From Mangifera indica (taxonomy: Eukaryota; Streptophyta; Magnoliopsida; Sapindales; Anacardiaceae), in NCBI RefSeq assembly GCF_011075055.1, contig NC_058147.1, positions 9,052,001 through 9,116,000 on the forward strand: a DNA stretch of 64,000 bases. Direction: 5' to 3'. This document shows positions 11,802 through 22,964 of this stretch, piece by piece. The position numbers and the translations under genes were made by a program. Position 1 is the first letter of the stretch. The number at the start of each line of letters is the position of its first letter. The notes below the pieces were generated by a model. The model did no database searches. It was not told where the DNA came from and saw nothing but the letters and a program-made list of their open reading frames with translations.

Positions 11802-12481
11802 CCAATGACACTTTTCCACCCTTAAACTTTAAAACAACACCTTATCACATTGTATCAAAATTCAAATGTTAGTTTTAACAGTAAAAAGATATTTTCATTA
11901 GTTTATAAAACATTTAAACTTTATAGTCATTTACACTCCTAAAATACAAACAAATTAGTTAAACTCATATCTTCAATTGAAATAAAAATCAAAACCCTAA
12001 CCCTAACTTTGACTAAGATTCTCGTTAAGTTGCATCAAATGGTGCAATTTGAGTGGAATCACTTAGACATGGTACAATTTTGATTGTAATTACATTATCT
12101 CGGTGTGATTCAATGAAAATCATATTACAATGGTACAATTTTAATCAAAATCGCATTGAAATAATGCAATTCAGCTAGAATTGCACCATCTTGGTGAAAT
12201 TGTAATTGTCATCAACAATGTTCACCATCAATGAATATTTTAAATCTTAAATTTATTTTTATAATTATTGGTCTTAAAATTAATATAAGAGGTGAAAATA
12301 TACTCAATAAAGTTCCAATCGCAAAGTATTCTTTAATTTTGGTAAACACTGAAAATAATAAAGGTTAGTTTTATCTTTTTGGTGTGTCTATCTTAAACAC
12401 TAACAGAAATTTACCCACAAAATCAGACAGAAGGTGGGAAAGTGTTATTTATAAAGTTTATGGGAATAAAAGTGTCAATGA
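11802..12481. mobile_element. TIR element with GCAATT-rich interior, copy 1
   Basis: The left end CCAATGACACTTTTCCACCC has an inverted partner at the right end (AATAAAAGTGTCAATGAGG). The interior at 12,020-12,210 contains repeated variants of TGGTGCAATTTT at roughly 30-40 bp intervals on both strands, a subterminal-repeat look. The parts around 11,840-12,000 and 12,020-12,210 are echoed at 13,650-13,820 and 13,880-14,070. Confidence 0.5.
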
Positions 12482-13589
12482 GGAAAAAATAGAAAGGGAC
12501 ATTGTTGTTCTTCCTAAGTTATAAGTAAACTTCACAAATTATACTAAATTATTTTTGTTTAATTATATAATGCACAAATGAATAAAGTCTGTCTAATTTC
12601 TTTTATGTATTTCATGAAATAAAGATGCTTTATAAAACTTTTTTGTCAAATTAAATTATAACTAATTATTTTTTATGTCAATATTTCTCACTTAAAAAAA
12701 TTGTAAATCATATTAAAAGGGTGAATATCATAATGAAAGATAAATATGTACATCAAGATCAACATTAATATCTCAAATTGTTAATAATTCAAAAGTCAAC
12801 ATTAAAGGAGTCCAAATATGATATCAAATTGTAATAAAGTCCTTAAAACATGAGAGCTACATAAAATTTGTAAATATATTTATTATATATTGTAGATTAA
12901 TTTGGAAATGTTTGTGTATTTGTTGATTTAATATCTTGTTCATTGCTAATTTTTCTTGTTTATGTTTTACATTTGTTGAACTATGCAAATTATTATAAGG
13001 TAAAGGTGTTTTTAGTTTGAATAATCTTTTTATTATAAAAAAATGAAAAATTATTATAAATATAAATTATTTCATATATTAATAGTTATAAATTAATTCG
13101 TATTGTGTTTGATTAAATTTTCATAAATAAATAATTATTTTGTTTAGTTAATTATAATAATTTATTCATATATATTATTCTATTTAAATACATTTATATA
13201 TGTTAAACTAAATCAAGGTGTGGAGATAAAGGAGAAACCACAAGAAATAAAAAATGGGGCTTAAAGGAGAAATGGTAAGGAAAAACTGCAAATAATTGTG
13301 CAATAAATCTTGATCTTAGACGGCCGAATACAAGATTAGGTGGGGGTGAGATCAAGGTGGTAACAGTGATATGTGGAAAACCAAAGAACAATGGTGGTGA
13401 AAAAATGACAGTCTCTCGAAGCCAAGTTGTGGACTTCTAGTGATGCAGCAATGGGCATAGTTCCAATGACAATCACCGACTACCACAGTTACTTATGGGT
13501 GATGATAGGTGGTGGTGTTTTATTCTTATCAATTATATGTAACTGAATCAATTTACATTATCAGAATAGGGAAGATGACTATTTCTTAT
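12482..13589. other. Intergenic, AT-rich, nothing recognised
   Basis: No ORF with domain or codon support, and no clear terminal repeats. A 62-codon minus ORF at 13203-13391 lies in purine-rich sequence and has no support. Confidence 0.4.
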
Positions 13590-14280
13590 TTGAACTGGGC
13601 CAAAACGACAAGTTCTCACCCGTAAAGTTGGAAAATAACGGTTACTATCTTCGTCAAAAATCAAACATTAATTTTTTATCAGTTTATAAAATATATAAAT
13701 ATTATATGATTAATATCACTTATACCTCTAAAATACAATCAAATGATTTTTCTCTCACCAAATTTAAAATTTATCACTTAAACCCGTATCTTCAATTGAG
13801 AAAAAATAAACCCCTAATCATAACTCTCGACTAGGCCTAAATTCATAATAGTAACAATTATAATATAAATTAGTACTAGAATATGTCAAAATCACATTGG
13901 AATTGTGCAATTCTAGCAAAACCTCAGCATTCCGGTGCAATTTTGTCAAAAGTTGCATCATATTGGTGTGATTCCAACTAGATTCAGACCACTTCAGTGG
14001 AATCACAATTTCAATGAAATTTTGGTTAGAAACGCATTGCTCTAGTGCAATTCTAGTCATTGTTGTTGACATTATGTGGTGAGTAACTATTTTATTTTAA
14101 TATAACAAGGGCAAAATATAGTTAATAAAGATTGAGGGGGTAACATGTTATTTATTTTTTATAAATATTAAAAATTCTAAAAAATATTATATTTTCTCAG
14201 CATTATATCTTTAAAGAATAACTAATTTCACTAACGGTGGTAGACGGACACTGGAAAATATTGTTGTTAAGCTTCAATCA
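13590..14280. mobile_element. Diverged second copy of the GCAATT-rich element
   Basis: Shares with 11802-12481 the order: a stretch of words such as CAGTTTATAAAATAT, then CCTCTAAAATACAATCAAAT, CGTATCTTCAATTGAGA, AACCCCTAATCATAACTCT, and the GCAATT-repeat interior. The ends are too degraded to call a target duplication. Confidence 0.45.
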
Positions 14281-16256
14281 TAGTTCAGATGGAAACTAAT
14301 GATTCTCCAAGTGAAGCATCCCATAATTCTAATCTTTCCATGAACATCTCCAGAAGGATCCCATACACCCCATTTTCATGTTGTGCCGTTGCAGCCAAAG
14401 CTGGTAGTTTACATGACTTTCTTAGACGTATCCCAAACACATAAAATCATGCAGAGTCGTTGGAATGCTACCAGATTCCACTTTTTCTATATTTATTGAC
14501 GTTGGAATCATTCTAATTGTTATCATTGGTTGTAAATTTGGTTTCATGCAAAGTTGCTGAAATCACCTCATGAACATAATGCAGGCCTTTCTCCCAGATT
14601 TCTGTCAAATAGGAACTCAAATTTAACTTCTTGTTAACTGCAAGAAGTTCTAATCACGCTCAGAGTGTCCAGTAAGTAAGGCCAGTTAGAGCTGTCAGAT
14701 TAAGTATATTTCTGCCTGCATGACACAAACGTTTCTCTGGACTATAAATTCTTGCTTATCCTTTAACATAAAGAGAAAAGAAACATTTTATAGACTAGGG
14801 CAAAGACAAAACCACTTGAAAACAATTGTGGCTAGTGTATTTTACTTATTTATAACCATGGCCAAGTCACAGAATGATTTTCCTTCAAGCGAGTCTGCAT
14901 TAACCTAACTTTAAATTTATGGTACCAATGCAATAGTTCTGCCACCCACAACCTGGTATCAACCCAGTCTGCAGAACCAATCTAGGCCTTCCCTTGTGAA
15001 GATGAATATTTCTCAGATTCATTGTCCAGTACAGACAAGATAAACAAAAATATCAACTTTTATATAACTTCAATCATGGCATGGCATTGCATTTCTTCAA
15101 CACTGCAAGTGTTGAATAAGAATAATTGCAATGCTTATGGCACCTTTAACACTATCATTAAACCATATATTCAATAATAATTGTAACTTAATCAAAGAGA
15201 TATGAACAAGCTCAACAACATATATTTATATCATAAAGAATCAACAAGTGATAAAAGAATAGATGGGATGTCCAAGCTTTCTGCTAGAAGAAGAAAAGTT
15301 TGCTTTACATATTGTACTGCCTGCAGGAAGCTACCAACCTTAATTGCTTGAATTGCACATTGCTCCTGATTTCATTCCCCAACAAGATAAGAAGATGTGA
15401 AGGCAGTTTCTAGCATTCGTACTCAATTTTTGGACCAATAATATTAGTTGTACATAATTATAAGTATAGTTTTGCAGAAATGCAAACACAGGAATGCCAG
15501 ATTTCAACTGTCACCGGTGTCTAACATGGGCATCTTCACTCAGCTGACCATGCAACTGTCCTAAAAAAATGCCTCCTCCAATACAAATGCTGACTGAGAA
15601 TGCTAATTTTCAATGTCCAATCAAGCCAATCTCAAATCATCAAAACTGTTTATTGTCTCATGTGTTCAATTTCAATCAAGACATAGGAATTTATATTTGT
15701 GGTAAAAAGATGTATGATGAAAATTTGTGCAAAAAAATATAGTAATATCTGCAGTGCATAAGAAATCAGATACCCACAAGGCACAAAGGTTAAAACAATT
15801 GCATTATATAACTCTTGAAATTTATGCAGCCTTCAAGCACAAAAAACTGTTCCACAGTAAGAAGCATGTCTAAGCAGGACATCTCACTTTGCACGATTGA
15901 TATCATCCAACCAAAGACTGAATCCATAACAACATGAACAAGTGACAATAGTTCATTATCACATGTTGGAGACTGAAAGAATTAGAATGTAATGACTAGA
16001 TAACAAAACTGATTGGTATTTCATCAGAGTGATTCAAATTATGATGTATCAAAAATAATTCATACTGCCTTGAACAGAATCAGCACACTTATAGCTGCAA
16101 CTATGGACAATAAGTACAGAGAAACCTGAATCATAGAACTTAAACAAAGTAGAATTCAAAAATAACATAACAAGAAAGATGCAAACAAAACAAAATCCTC
16201 TGATTTCATTTAGAATTTGAAATTGAACTTTTTTTCTTATCATTAATTTAAATTTA
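14281..16256. other. Intergenic / possible mTERF4 3' region
   Basis: Less repetitive than the DNA to its left, and downstream of the minus-strand mTERF gene. A 51-codon ORF at 14289-14444 (+) is the only short reading frame that looks somewhat protein-like, and I cannot assign it. No tRNA, long ORF or transposon end was recognised. It may include the 3'UTR of mTERF4. Confidence 0.35.
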
Positions 16257-17759
16257 CTAAAGAGATACAGTACGCCTGTATAGAACCTCATCATCACTCT
16301 CATCATCCTCATCTGATACAATTTCACTCCCTGGTAGCTCTAATTTCCCACCAATACAAAATGATAGACCCAAACTGTCTGATTCAATGTAATCACCCAG
16401 CAATCTCTCTTCAAATCTCTGGTCACTGCAGTTTAGGAACCAATTCAACGAACATCTGATCCCCTTGCTTTGTAACCTTTGATATCTGGGTTTTATCCTT
16501 GATTCCAAGCTGTAAGTAAAGTATTCTGGGAACTCCACCAGCTCTTTCAGCGGCCTCCCCATCTCACTCTTATAAAAGTAATAACTATTTTTCATGAGCT
16601 CAACTCGGCATGCAACTAACTGTGGACATTTCACAACCATCTTTGCCACATCCACAGAGGGTATTCCCCGCCCCAAAAGAAACTCAACAGGCTTCAAAAT
16701 CACATGTTGGCTAAGGCTAACAACTTGCGGCATCTTCTCAACCACGCGTGCAAAGCCTTCTGGATCAATCTTAAGCTTCAGATTAAAGAAATATTGCTGA
16801 GAAGACATCTTAGCTTTCAGAGGCAAACCAAGAATTTGTGGAAACTGTGCTATGACTGAAGGGAGCAATTCCCTCCTGATCCCAAAACTAACCAAACAAT
16901 CCACATTTGGTTTAACAGTCTCTTCAAGATCATACCCAAGAATATATGCACGTTTCTCCAACATCCTAGCCAAAATCTTAATTGGCAAACCCAAAGAAAC
17001 CAAATAATCAACAAGTGGCTTAATAACAGTCCCAACTCTCATTCCCAAAAAATATGGATATTGAGTCACCATGGGACCAATATCTCTAGGAGTAACACCA
17101 ATACTAACAAGATAAGCTACAGAAGTACTCATTGTTCCTTCCAGCTTAAACCCCAATAGCTCAGGATACTTCATCAAAACATAACCAATATCTTGCTTTT
17201 CAACATCAAGCCCACGAAGAAACTTCACAACAGGCATAAGCTCAACAACCACACTAGCATGCAACACTTGCGGATAATTCTTAATAAACTCACCCAATTT
17301 CGACTTCTGAATACCAATTTTTTCTAAATACCCCAACACCGGTATCATATTTTTACGCACACTACAACAAAGCATCAATGGGTACTCATTAAGATCATCA
17401 ACAGTCAATCCCAATTTCTGCAAGAAAACAACCCGTTCCTCCATAACCTCAATGGTTGAGGGTAGCTCAAGACCCTCTAATTCATCGGGAATTATGCCCA
17501 AATTCTTGAGATAATCACAAATCTTAACACGGTTAACAAGTTTCTCTTTTTTCCCTTGAATAACACCCCAAGTGACAGATGGCATCTCATATTCAGGAAA
17601 CTTAGTTGAAAAATAACAAACCTGATCAATCCTAAAAGGGTTTTGTGTTAACGGTTTTTGGGGACAAGGTTTTTGTGGGGTTTTGATTTGAGTGCAAAAT
17701 AAATAAGGGTTTCTCAATATGGTTAAAAGTTTTCTTCTATTAATCAAAGTTGAACTCAT
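16257..17759 (-). CDS. MTERF4: mTERF family protein, mTERF4 (BSM/RUG2) type
   Basis: Intronless, 500 residues. Residues 1 to about 55 (MSSTLINRRKLLTILRNPYL onward) are basic and rich in hydroxylated residues, as in an organelle transit peptide. The core from the EMPSVTWGVIQG motif through about residue 440 is a series of mTERF repeats (for example VVKFLRGLDVEKQDIGYVL, LPSVIAQFPQILGLPLKAKM) with the regular leucine/proline pattern. After SLNWFLNCSDQRFEERL comes an acidic tail, VSDEDDESDDEVLYRR. By recall, this layout and these words match Arabidopsis At4g02990 (BELAYA SMERT/RUGOSA2). That protein is needed in chloroplasts and mitochondria for organelle gene expression, including group II intron processing. 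All hallmarks are in frame with no breaks, so the gene should be functional. Confidence 0.93.
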   Translation of the reverse strand: MSSTLINRRKLLTILRNPYLFCTQIKTPQKPCPQKPLTQNPFRIDQVCYFSTKFPEYEMPSVTWGVIQGKKEKLVNRVKICDYLKNLGIIPDELEGLELPSTIEVMEERVVFLQKLGLTVDDLNEYPLMLCCSVRKNMIPVLGYLEKIGIQKSKLGEFIKNYPQVLHASVVVELMPVVKFLRGLDVEKQDIGYVLMKYPELLGFKLEGTMSTSVAYLVSIGVTPRDIGPMVTQYPYFLGMRVGTVIKPLVDYLVSLGLPIKILARMLEKRAYILGYDLEETVKPNVDCLVSFGIRRELLPSVIAQFPQILGLPLKAKMSSQQYFFNLKLKIDPEGFARVVEKMPQVVSLSQHVILKPVEFLLGRGIPSVDVAKMVVKCPQLVACRVELMKNSYYFYKSEMGRPLKELVEFPEYFTYSLESRIKPRYQRLQSKGIRCSLNWFLNCSDQRFEERLLGDYIESDSLGLSFCIGGKLELPGSEIVSDEDDESDDEVLYRRTVSL

Positions 17760-18139
17760 TCTATTCTACGGTATTATTTTAAAAAAAAAAAATGAATAAT
17801 ATAAACAAAACTGGAACCAAATTAAGCAGAAGTACAAAAATGGCTGACCTCGGTAGTGAACTGAGAGATGCTTCAACAGTTTCCAGAGAAAATGGGTTGA
17901 AATAATACAGAGTTATAAGATTAATTATGTTATAGTTTAAAGGAGAGACATATTATAATAAAGGAAACGGAAGGAGTTTTAATGGAGCTTTGGTTTGTGA
18001 AAGAAGAGCAGCGGAGGGAAGGGACGATTAGTCTATAGTGACGGGATTTTCAGAGAATCTAGACCAGGCCTAAACAATTTGCAATGGGCCTAGAAAAACC
18101 GGGCTGCTGTCAGGACAGAGGCCTGGAGAGCTTGGGATG
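17760..18139. other. mTERF4 upstream region
   Basis: Presumed promoter and 5'UTR of the minus-strand mTERF4 gene. No clear TATA box. The TGGGCCT-like words near 18,085-18,092 resemble the site II/GCC elements common at organelle-protein genes, but this is weak. Confidence 0.35.
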
Positions 18140-18310
18140 GTTATTACGAATTCATGTTGAATACACAATAAATACATATTTATATGTATTATTATTTAAT
18201 TAAATATTATTTTATCTTAATTCAAAATTATCTAATTACATATTGATACACATCAAAGATATATATATTTATGTATTAAAAATAGATATACATATTTTTT
18301 TGTATCTTTT
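18140..18310. repeat. AT-rich MITE-like repeat
   Basis: Contains the words TTAATTCAAAATTATCTAAT and ATACACATCAAAGATATATA, which recur in variant form near 37,510-37,680, 55,390-55,640 and 55,815-55,980. It looks like a short AT-rich interspersed element. Ends are not defined. Confidence 0.4.
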
Positions 18311-19690
18311 AATCACATCATTTTTTTCAATATTCTCGTCTCGTATTTTAGCAAAGGATAAAGTAGTAATAAAATATATCAATTTGCTTTTCCATGATAT
18401 GTCAAAGGATAAAATTAAAGAAAATATTACAAATTAAATTTTTTAATTTTAAAACAACAATTAAACATATTTCCACCATCCTAAAAAAATTTATCTCATT
18501 CAATCTTCTAGCCAATGTGAAGAATAATAAATTTGATAAGAATCTTTTATTCATTAGAAAAAAAAAAAGACAAAAATATGTAATTAAACTTCCTAGATTG
18601 TTTAACCCTTTTTTTCTTATGGTACAAACTATATTTCTAAGAACACACTTTCATGTATAAAATTGTAGGGTTTATCAAAACGAAAATCTTAGCATTTCTA
18701 ATGTAAGTAACAAGATTTCTAATTAGAGATGTTGTAAAAAAGGAAAAAATTTTCATAAGACAAAAGTAAGGATAAAGAATACTTGATAATAACACTTACA
18801 ATTTGTTAATGCGTGAACATGCACTACCATAATGATATAAATATCCGGAAATGCTATATATGAATGTGATGAGACTATGATAAAGAGTGTTTGCGTGTGT
18901 GTGAAACACAAAGCAAGCAAACAAAAATATAAAGGGAAGTTTTTTAGGTGGTTTGGTCATCTATGCAATCCCTATATCCACTATAATGACATTGTTTTTT
19001 AGACATATAATATGTTCACTAAGAACAATTATAAAGGATTTTTTTTTTAAGAGTATCAAATAAATTCTCGTAAAAAATTAAAAGAATGTTTGCTTAGGTT
19101 TTTTGTTTAGAGAATGATCATCTAAGATTGCTAAAAAGATTTCTAGAGCCAAAAATATCCTTCTAGCTTGTCTCTCTCTTGGTTTTACACTCAAATAGAG
19201 TGGGCATTATCAACATCTAGGAGCAAGTGGTGTTAGAAGTCTTCCTTTAGTTGGCATGTTCATTCAATTAAATAGATATATATCTTGTTGAGATCAGCAT
19301 ACACGAGATGGTCAAGGCTAACACTATTGTTATCTAATTAATGTGATATACGTTATCTGATCAGTCTAATCACTTTACATTTAATATACTATCAAAGTAA
19401 TACAATAATATAGTATTAAACGTAAGAAACAGTTCACTTAGTCAACAAGATGATTATTATAACTAGTTGCTTGCTCTGACAATTTGAATATTTGGTAAAC
19501 ACATGGTCATAATATTATCTCAAATTTCTTCATATCTAAAGAAATACATCCTTTCTATCCCATAAAAGTAGGACTCTACATATTCACTTTATGCAGCTAT
19601 ATGCATTTAGACAATCTAAGTTTTTCACGCCTTTAATGTGAGTTGTCTACACACCCACGACGTTGTGTCAAAAAAGTCGCTAGGATATTA
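18311..19690. other. Intergenic, nothing recognised
   Basis: AT-rich. ORFs at 18243-18437 and 18394-18660 are lysine/isoleucine/phenylalanine-rich, as expected by chance in such DNA. No repeats with clear ends were seen. Confidence 0.35.
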
Positions 19691-20878
19691 TAGATATGGC
19701 AAAGGGTTGTGCTAGCCCATGAGCCAACATGGCTTGCATCAATTAGGCATTACCCAACCTTGGTACCCGGTAAATTTGTGAACTATGTCAAGGCTTGCAA
19801 AAATAGCAAATCATGTTGTGGCCTCACAAGAAAACTCACATTGATTAACTCGACACAACCTACTTATTTAAATTTAAAAAAAAAAATAAGAAAGGAGAAA
19901 TTAGTTGTTTTACAAATACTATTTTCCAACAGTAAAGTAGTCATTATAAAACGATTAATTTAATTTTTTGTCAATTTTTTCTATAAATACCACATTATTT
20001 TTCTTCATTTTTTCCATCACACCCCATTATTTTCAATTCTCTCTTGTTTCTGTCAACTCTCAAGCTCACATAATCTCTCCCAATGTCTCGTTTATTTTTG
20101 TTTTGATTTTATTTTAAGATTTATTCAATATAGTCAATTATATTTCAGTCATCAGATTTATCTTAAAATAGATCTAAATTTAAATAAAATTTATCCTTTT
20201 GATTAATTTAATAGTGCAAAAAATTCATACATGGATTAATCATACAATGCATAATGGATATTAGTTTTAGATTTAAGCTCTTCATTTGGTGAATTTATAA
20301 ATTATTTATATGAAATTATGAATGAAAATGATAAATTTGATATTCTTGAATGGTCAAGAGCAGATTAAAAAACTTATCATATATTTTCTGCTATGACACA
20401 AAATTTATTAATGTCTCTAATTTATATTATAGCATTCTAATAAACCTTTAATGCATGTGAATATATATTGTACGATAAAAGATCAAGGTTATATTCAAGT
20501 GTTGTTGAAAGTATTATATGCATGAAAAAACTGGGTGATGAGAGATTCCATGATGCAAAATCATATTGCCGTTGATGTATCGGAAGATTTAAAAAATTTA
20601 AATATTGATAAAAGTTAAAATGTATGATAATTGTATTTATCAGTTTATTTTTCTATATAAATCATAAATTACGTTTATTTTATTGGTTTTATTTTCATTA
20701 GTATGTGTAATCACATGTTGTCCCATCATGTGTTGTAATAGCGTCAACCAATCAAGAGATGTCCCATCATGTTGTAGGTCATGCCTCAGACCTTTAAATT
20801 TTGTAGGTAGACAGAATCCGTGGCATGATAAACCATGCTAATTTCGATCTGACTTGACACAAACCGTTGCCAACCCTA
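19691..20878 (+). mobile_element. Decayed hAT transposon
   Basis: Ends are imperfect inverted repeats: TAGATATGGCAAAGGGTTGTG at the left, and TAGGGTTGGCAACGGTTTGTG read inward from the right. Flanks GGATATTA (19683-19690) and AGATATTG (20879-20886) agree in 6 of 8 bases, as expected for an aged 8-bp hAT target duplication. At about 20,320-20,560 the plus strand still spells the end of a hAT transposase dimerisation domain (FDILEWSRAD, then a stop, then a later SSVVESIICMKK matching the family's 'VEALICL.DW' segment). The element is dead. It lies about 740 bp upstream of the EPF2-like start codon. Confidence 0.65.
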
Positions 20879-21499
20879 AGATATTGGCCGCTCACAAGAT
20901 ATTTGTCTTGTGGCAACTAGACGTTGCCAAAAATACAATTATTGAAGAGTGAGGTTTACCGCACAACAAAATCAATTGTGAATGTATACAAGTATAGATT
21001 TAGTGATGGAAATGAAAGCAAGCTGATAGTTTGGAACATCAAACAAACATGAGATGAGAGCGGTAAATTAAGAGAGAGATTCATAAAAGCTTGGAAGCCG
21101 CATTGAAACGTTAATGCAATAAATGGAGAATTTGAAGTTTGAAGTTCATTTAAGACTAAACCCCAAGGACCTCACCCTTCACGTTTATGTCAGCCCTTCT
21201 TCCGGATCGCTTTGTATTTCGAATTTATAACCTGCCAAGCTGTCTCCACTCGTGAACCTCCTCTCCTGAGATTATTACTGGTGCTTTGTTTCTACCGGAG
21301 AGTGTGAAGAGATGGAAATATTCACAATAAATGCAGTGCACTTTGAAGTTTTAAAGTTCCGAAAAAATAGGGGTCTGCGGAGGAGGAGTGGCCAAAACTT
21401 GTGAAAACCTTTGAAAAGGAAGCCGTGGATCATGTGATCGTCTATCACCTGTACCTTCCTTGTTCATTTATAACTCCTCTGTTTTAACTTGCATTTTGT

Positions 21500-21509
21500 T
21501 TATATATAC
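21500..21509 (+). promoter_or_regulatory. TATA box of the EPF2-like gene
   Basis: TATATATACA, 108 bp before the start codon at 21617. It predicts transcription starting near 21,530 and a leader of about 85 bp with CT-rich sequence. Confidence 0.5.
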
Positions 21510-21616
21510 ATCTTCATTCATCATCCTCCCTCACCGCATACATTCATACATATTTCTTTCACAGAAAATCCCCACTTCTTCATTATTTCTTTGGTAACGT
21601 TCTTATCATAGAAAAG

Positions 21617-22262
21617 ATGATGAAGCTTTTGCCCAATGGAGCTCGTTGTTGTTTGGCTGTAATGATGCTCTTCATGTCGCTTATTATTGGTAGGAGCCTC
21701 CGCTTGTCGCCTCATCATGGTAAATATTACATCACCTTTCTTTTTTTTGCTCTCTCTCTCTCTCTTTTTTTTTTTTCTGTTTATCATGTTCATAATTTTT
21801 TTTTCATGAACAAATAAGATGGGCCGTTGGCCCGGCCCAATAGTTTCTGGGTTATTTCGTTAATTACTTCAAACTTTTCTTTTTTGTTTATTTTGCAAGA
21901 TATTTCTGCCACCTCGAATGAGAAGGCTGCAGCCTCCACATATGATGATCATCAAATCCAAAACCATATGTACCCCAAGGTTGGAACTTGGATTGATTTT
22001 ACTAGATTTGATTTTGTTAAGTGTAATAAATACTAATGTTAAATGAAAAGCTGTAATTCATTTTCAGGAAAGAGTGAGGGAGGAATTAGGACTGGAAGTG
22101 TACCCAACAGGGTCAAGCTTGCCAGATTGCTCCCATGCCTGTGGACCTTGCTTTCCATGCAAGAGAGTTATGGTGAGCTTCAAGTGCTCCATTGCAGAGT
22201 CTTGCCCAATTGTTTACAGATGCATGTGCAAAGGCAAATACTACCATGTTCCCTCCAATTAA
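21617..22262 (+). CDS. EPF2: Epidermal patterning factor 2-like peptide precursor
   Basis: Three exons: 21617-21719, 21900-21979 and 22068-22262, giving 125 residues (Arabidopsis EPF2 has 120). Residues 1-27 are a hydrophobic signal peptide (CLAVMMLFMSLIIGRS). A poorly conserved propeptide follows, then the mature domain starting near residue 73: YPTGSSLPDC, with eight cysteines at 82, 86, 89, 92, 101, 107, 113 and 115, and the ending RYYHVPS-like KYYHVPSN. YPTGSSLPDCS, CKRVM, the AESC motif and YYHVPS distinguish EPF2 from EPF1 and the EPFL groups. EPF2 is secreted by early stomatal-lineage cells and acts through ERECTA-family receptors and TMM to limit entry into the stomatal lineage. A second Met directly follows the first, so the start may be 21620. 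The intron 2 donor (AAG then GTTGGA) is weak, but reading on meets a stop and the reading frame requires it. Confidence 0.9.
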
Positions 22263-22964
22263 TTTCACTATAAAGTTTGTGTGTATAGTAGAATGAGTGA
22301 CTAGTTTTGTTCCCGAGTGTCATTAGGACTTTTAATTTTGTTGCTTTTGTATTCTGCGCTTCTCTATTAATTTTAATTGGTTTTATTTCACTAAACAAAT
22401 TCGCCAATTAATCCCCTTGAGTTATGAGATACAAGCAAGGTGTTGTTATGAGATACAAGCAAGGTGCTATTAATTAATTAATTATTAATTAACAAAATAA
22501 TGTTATAAGCATAAATCTAGCAAGATAACATTTTTATGACAGAATAATCTGAAACCCATTATTACAAATCAATTTTTTTTAGGATTTTTATGAAAATATA
22601 ATCGCAAACCCATTATTAGATATTTATTTTTTGAGTAAGTAAATTGTTCATAATTCAAATGATGAAAAGTTTTAACATAGACTTTGATGGAGCTTTTATT
22701 AGGGATATATTATTATTAATAATTTGATTTCATTCATAGATGTAATCATGAAAATGACAAGGGACAAAATAAATAAATAAATAAATAATAGAGGCATGGC
22801 AAAGTAAGAGTTGAAAGTATAATACTTTGGTATTTAAATGCAAGTTGGAATGAAAAAGCATATTTAGATTTGTTGACATTCAAGTAATTTCTAGTAGATG
22901 CTACCATTTGACAAGATTTGCTATAATTGTTTGTTACAAATTTGTTTTTCTATATGGGAGGGAG
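22263..22964. other. EPF2 3' region and intergenic
   Basis: Holds the 3'UTR of the EPF2-like gene. A 23-bp direct repeat (GTTATGAGATACAAGCAAGG) occurs twice at 22,420-22,465, followed by a TTAATTAATTAATTA stretch. Otherwise nothing is recognised. Confidence 0.45.

Noticed and set aside
11993..12008. AAACCCTAACCCTAAC, telomere-like repeat
   Set aside because: Only about two units, inside a TIR element, with a diverged partner at 13,810; not a telomeric relic.
16594..17035. ORFs at 16594-16800 (+) and 16850-17035 (-)
   Set aside because: Shadows of the mTERF4 coding exon in other frames.
21827..22036. 69-codon ORF MARPNSFWV... between EPF2 exons
   Set aside because: It spans intron 1, exon 2 and intron 2; only the exon 2 part is supported by the family.
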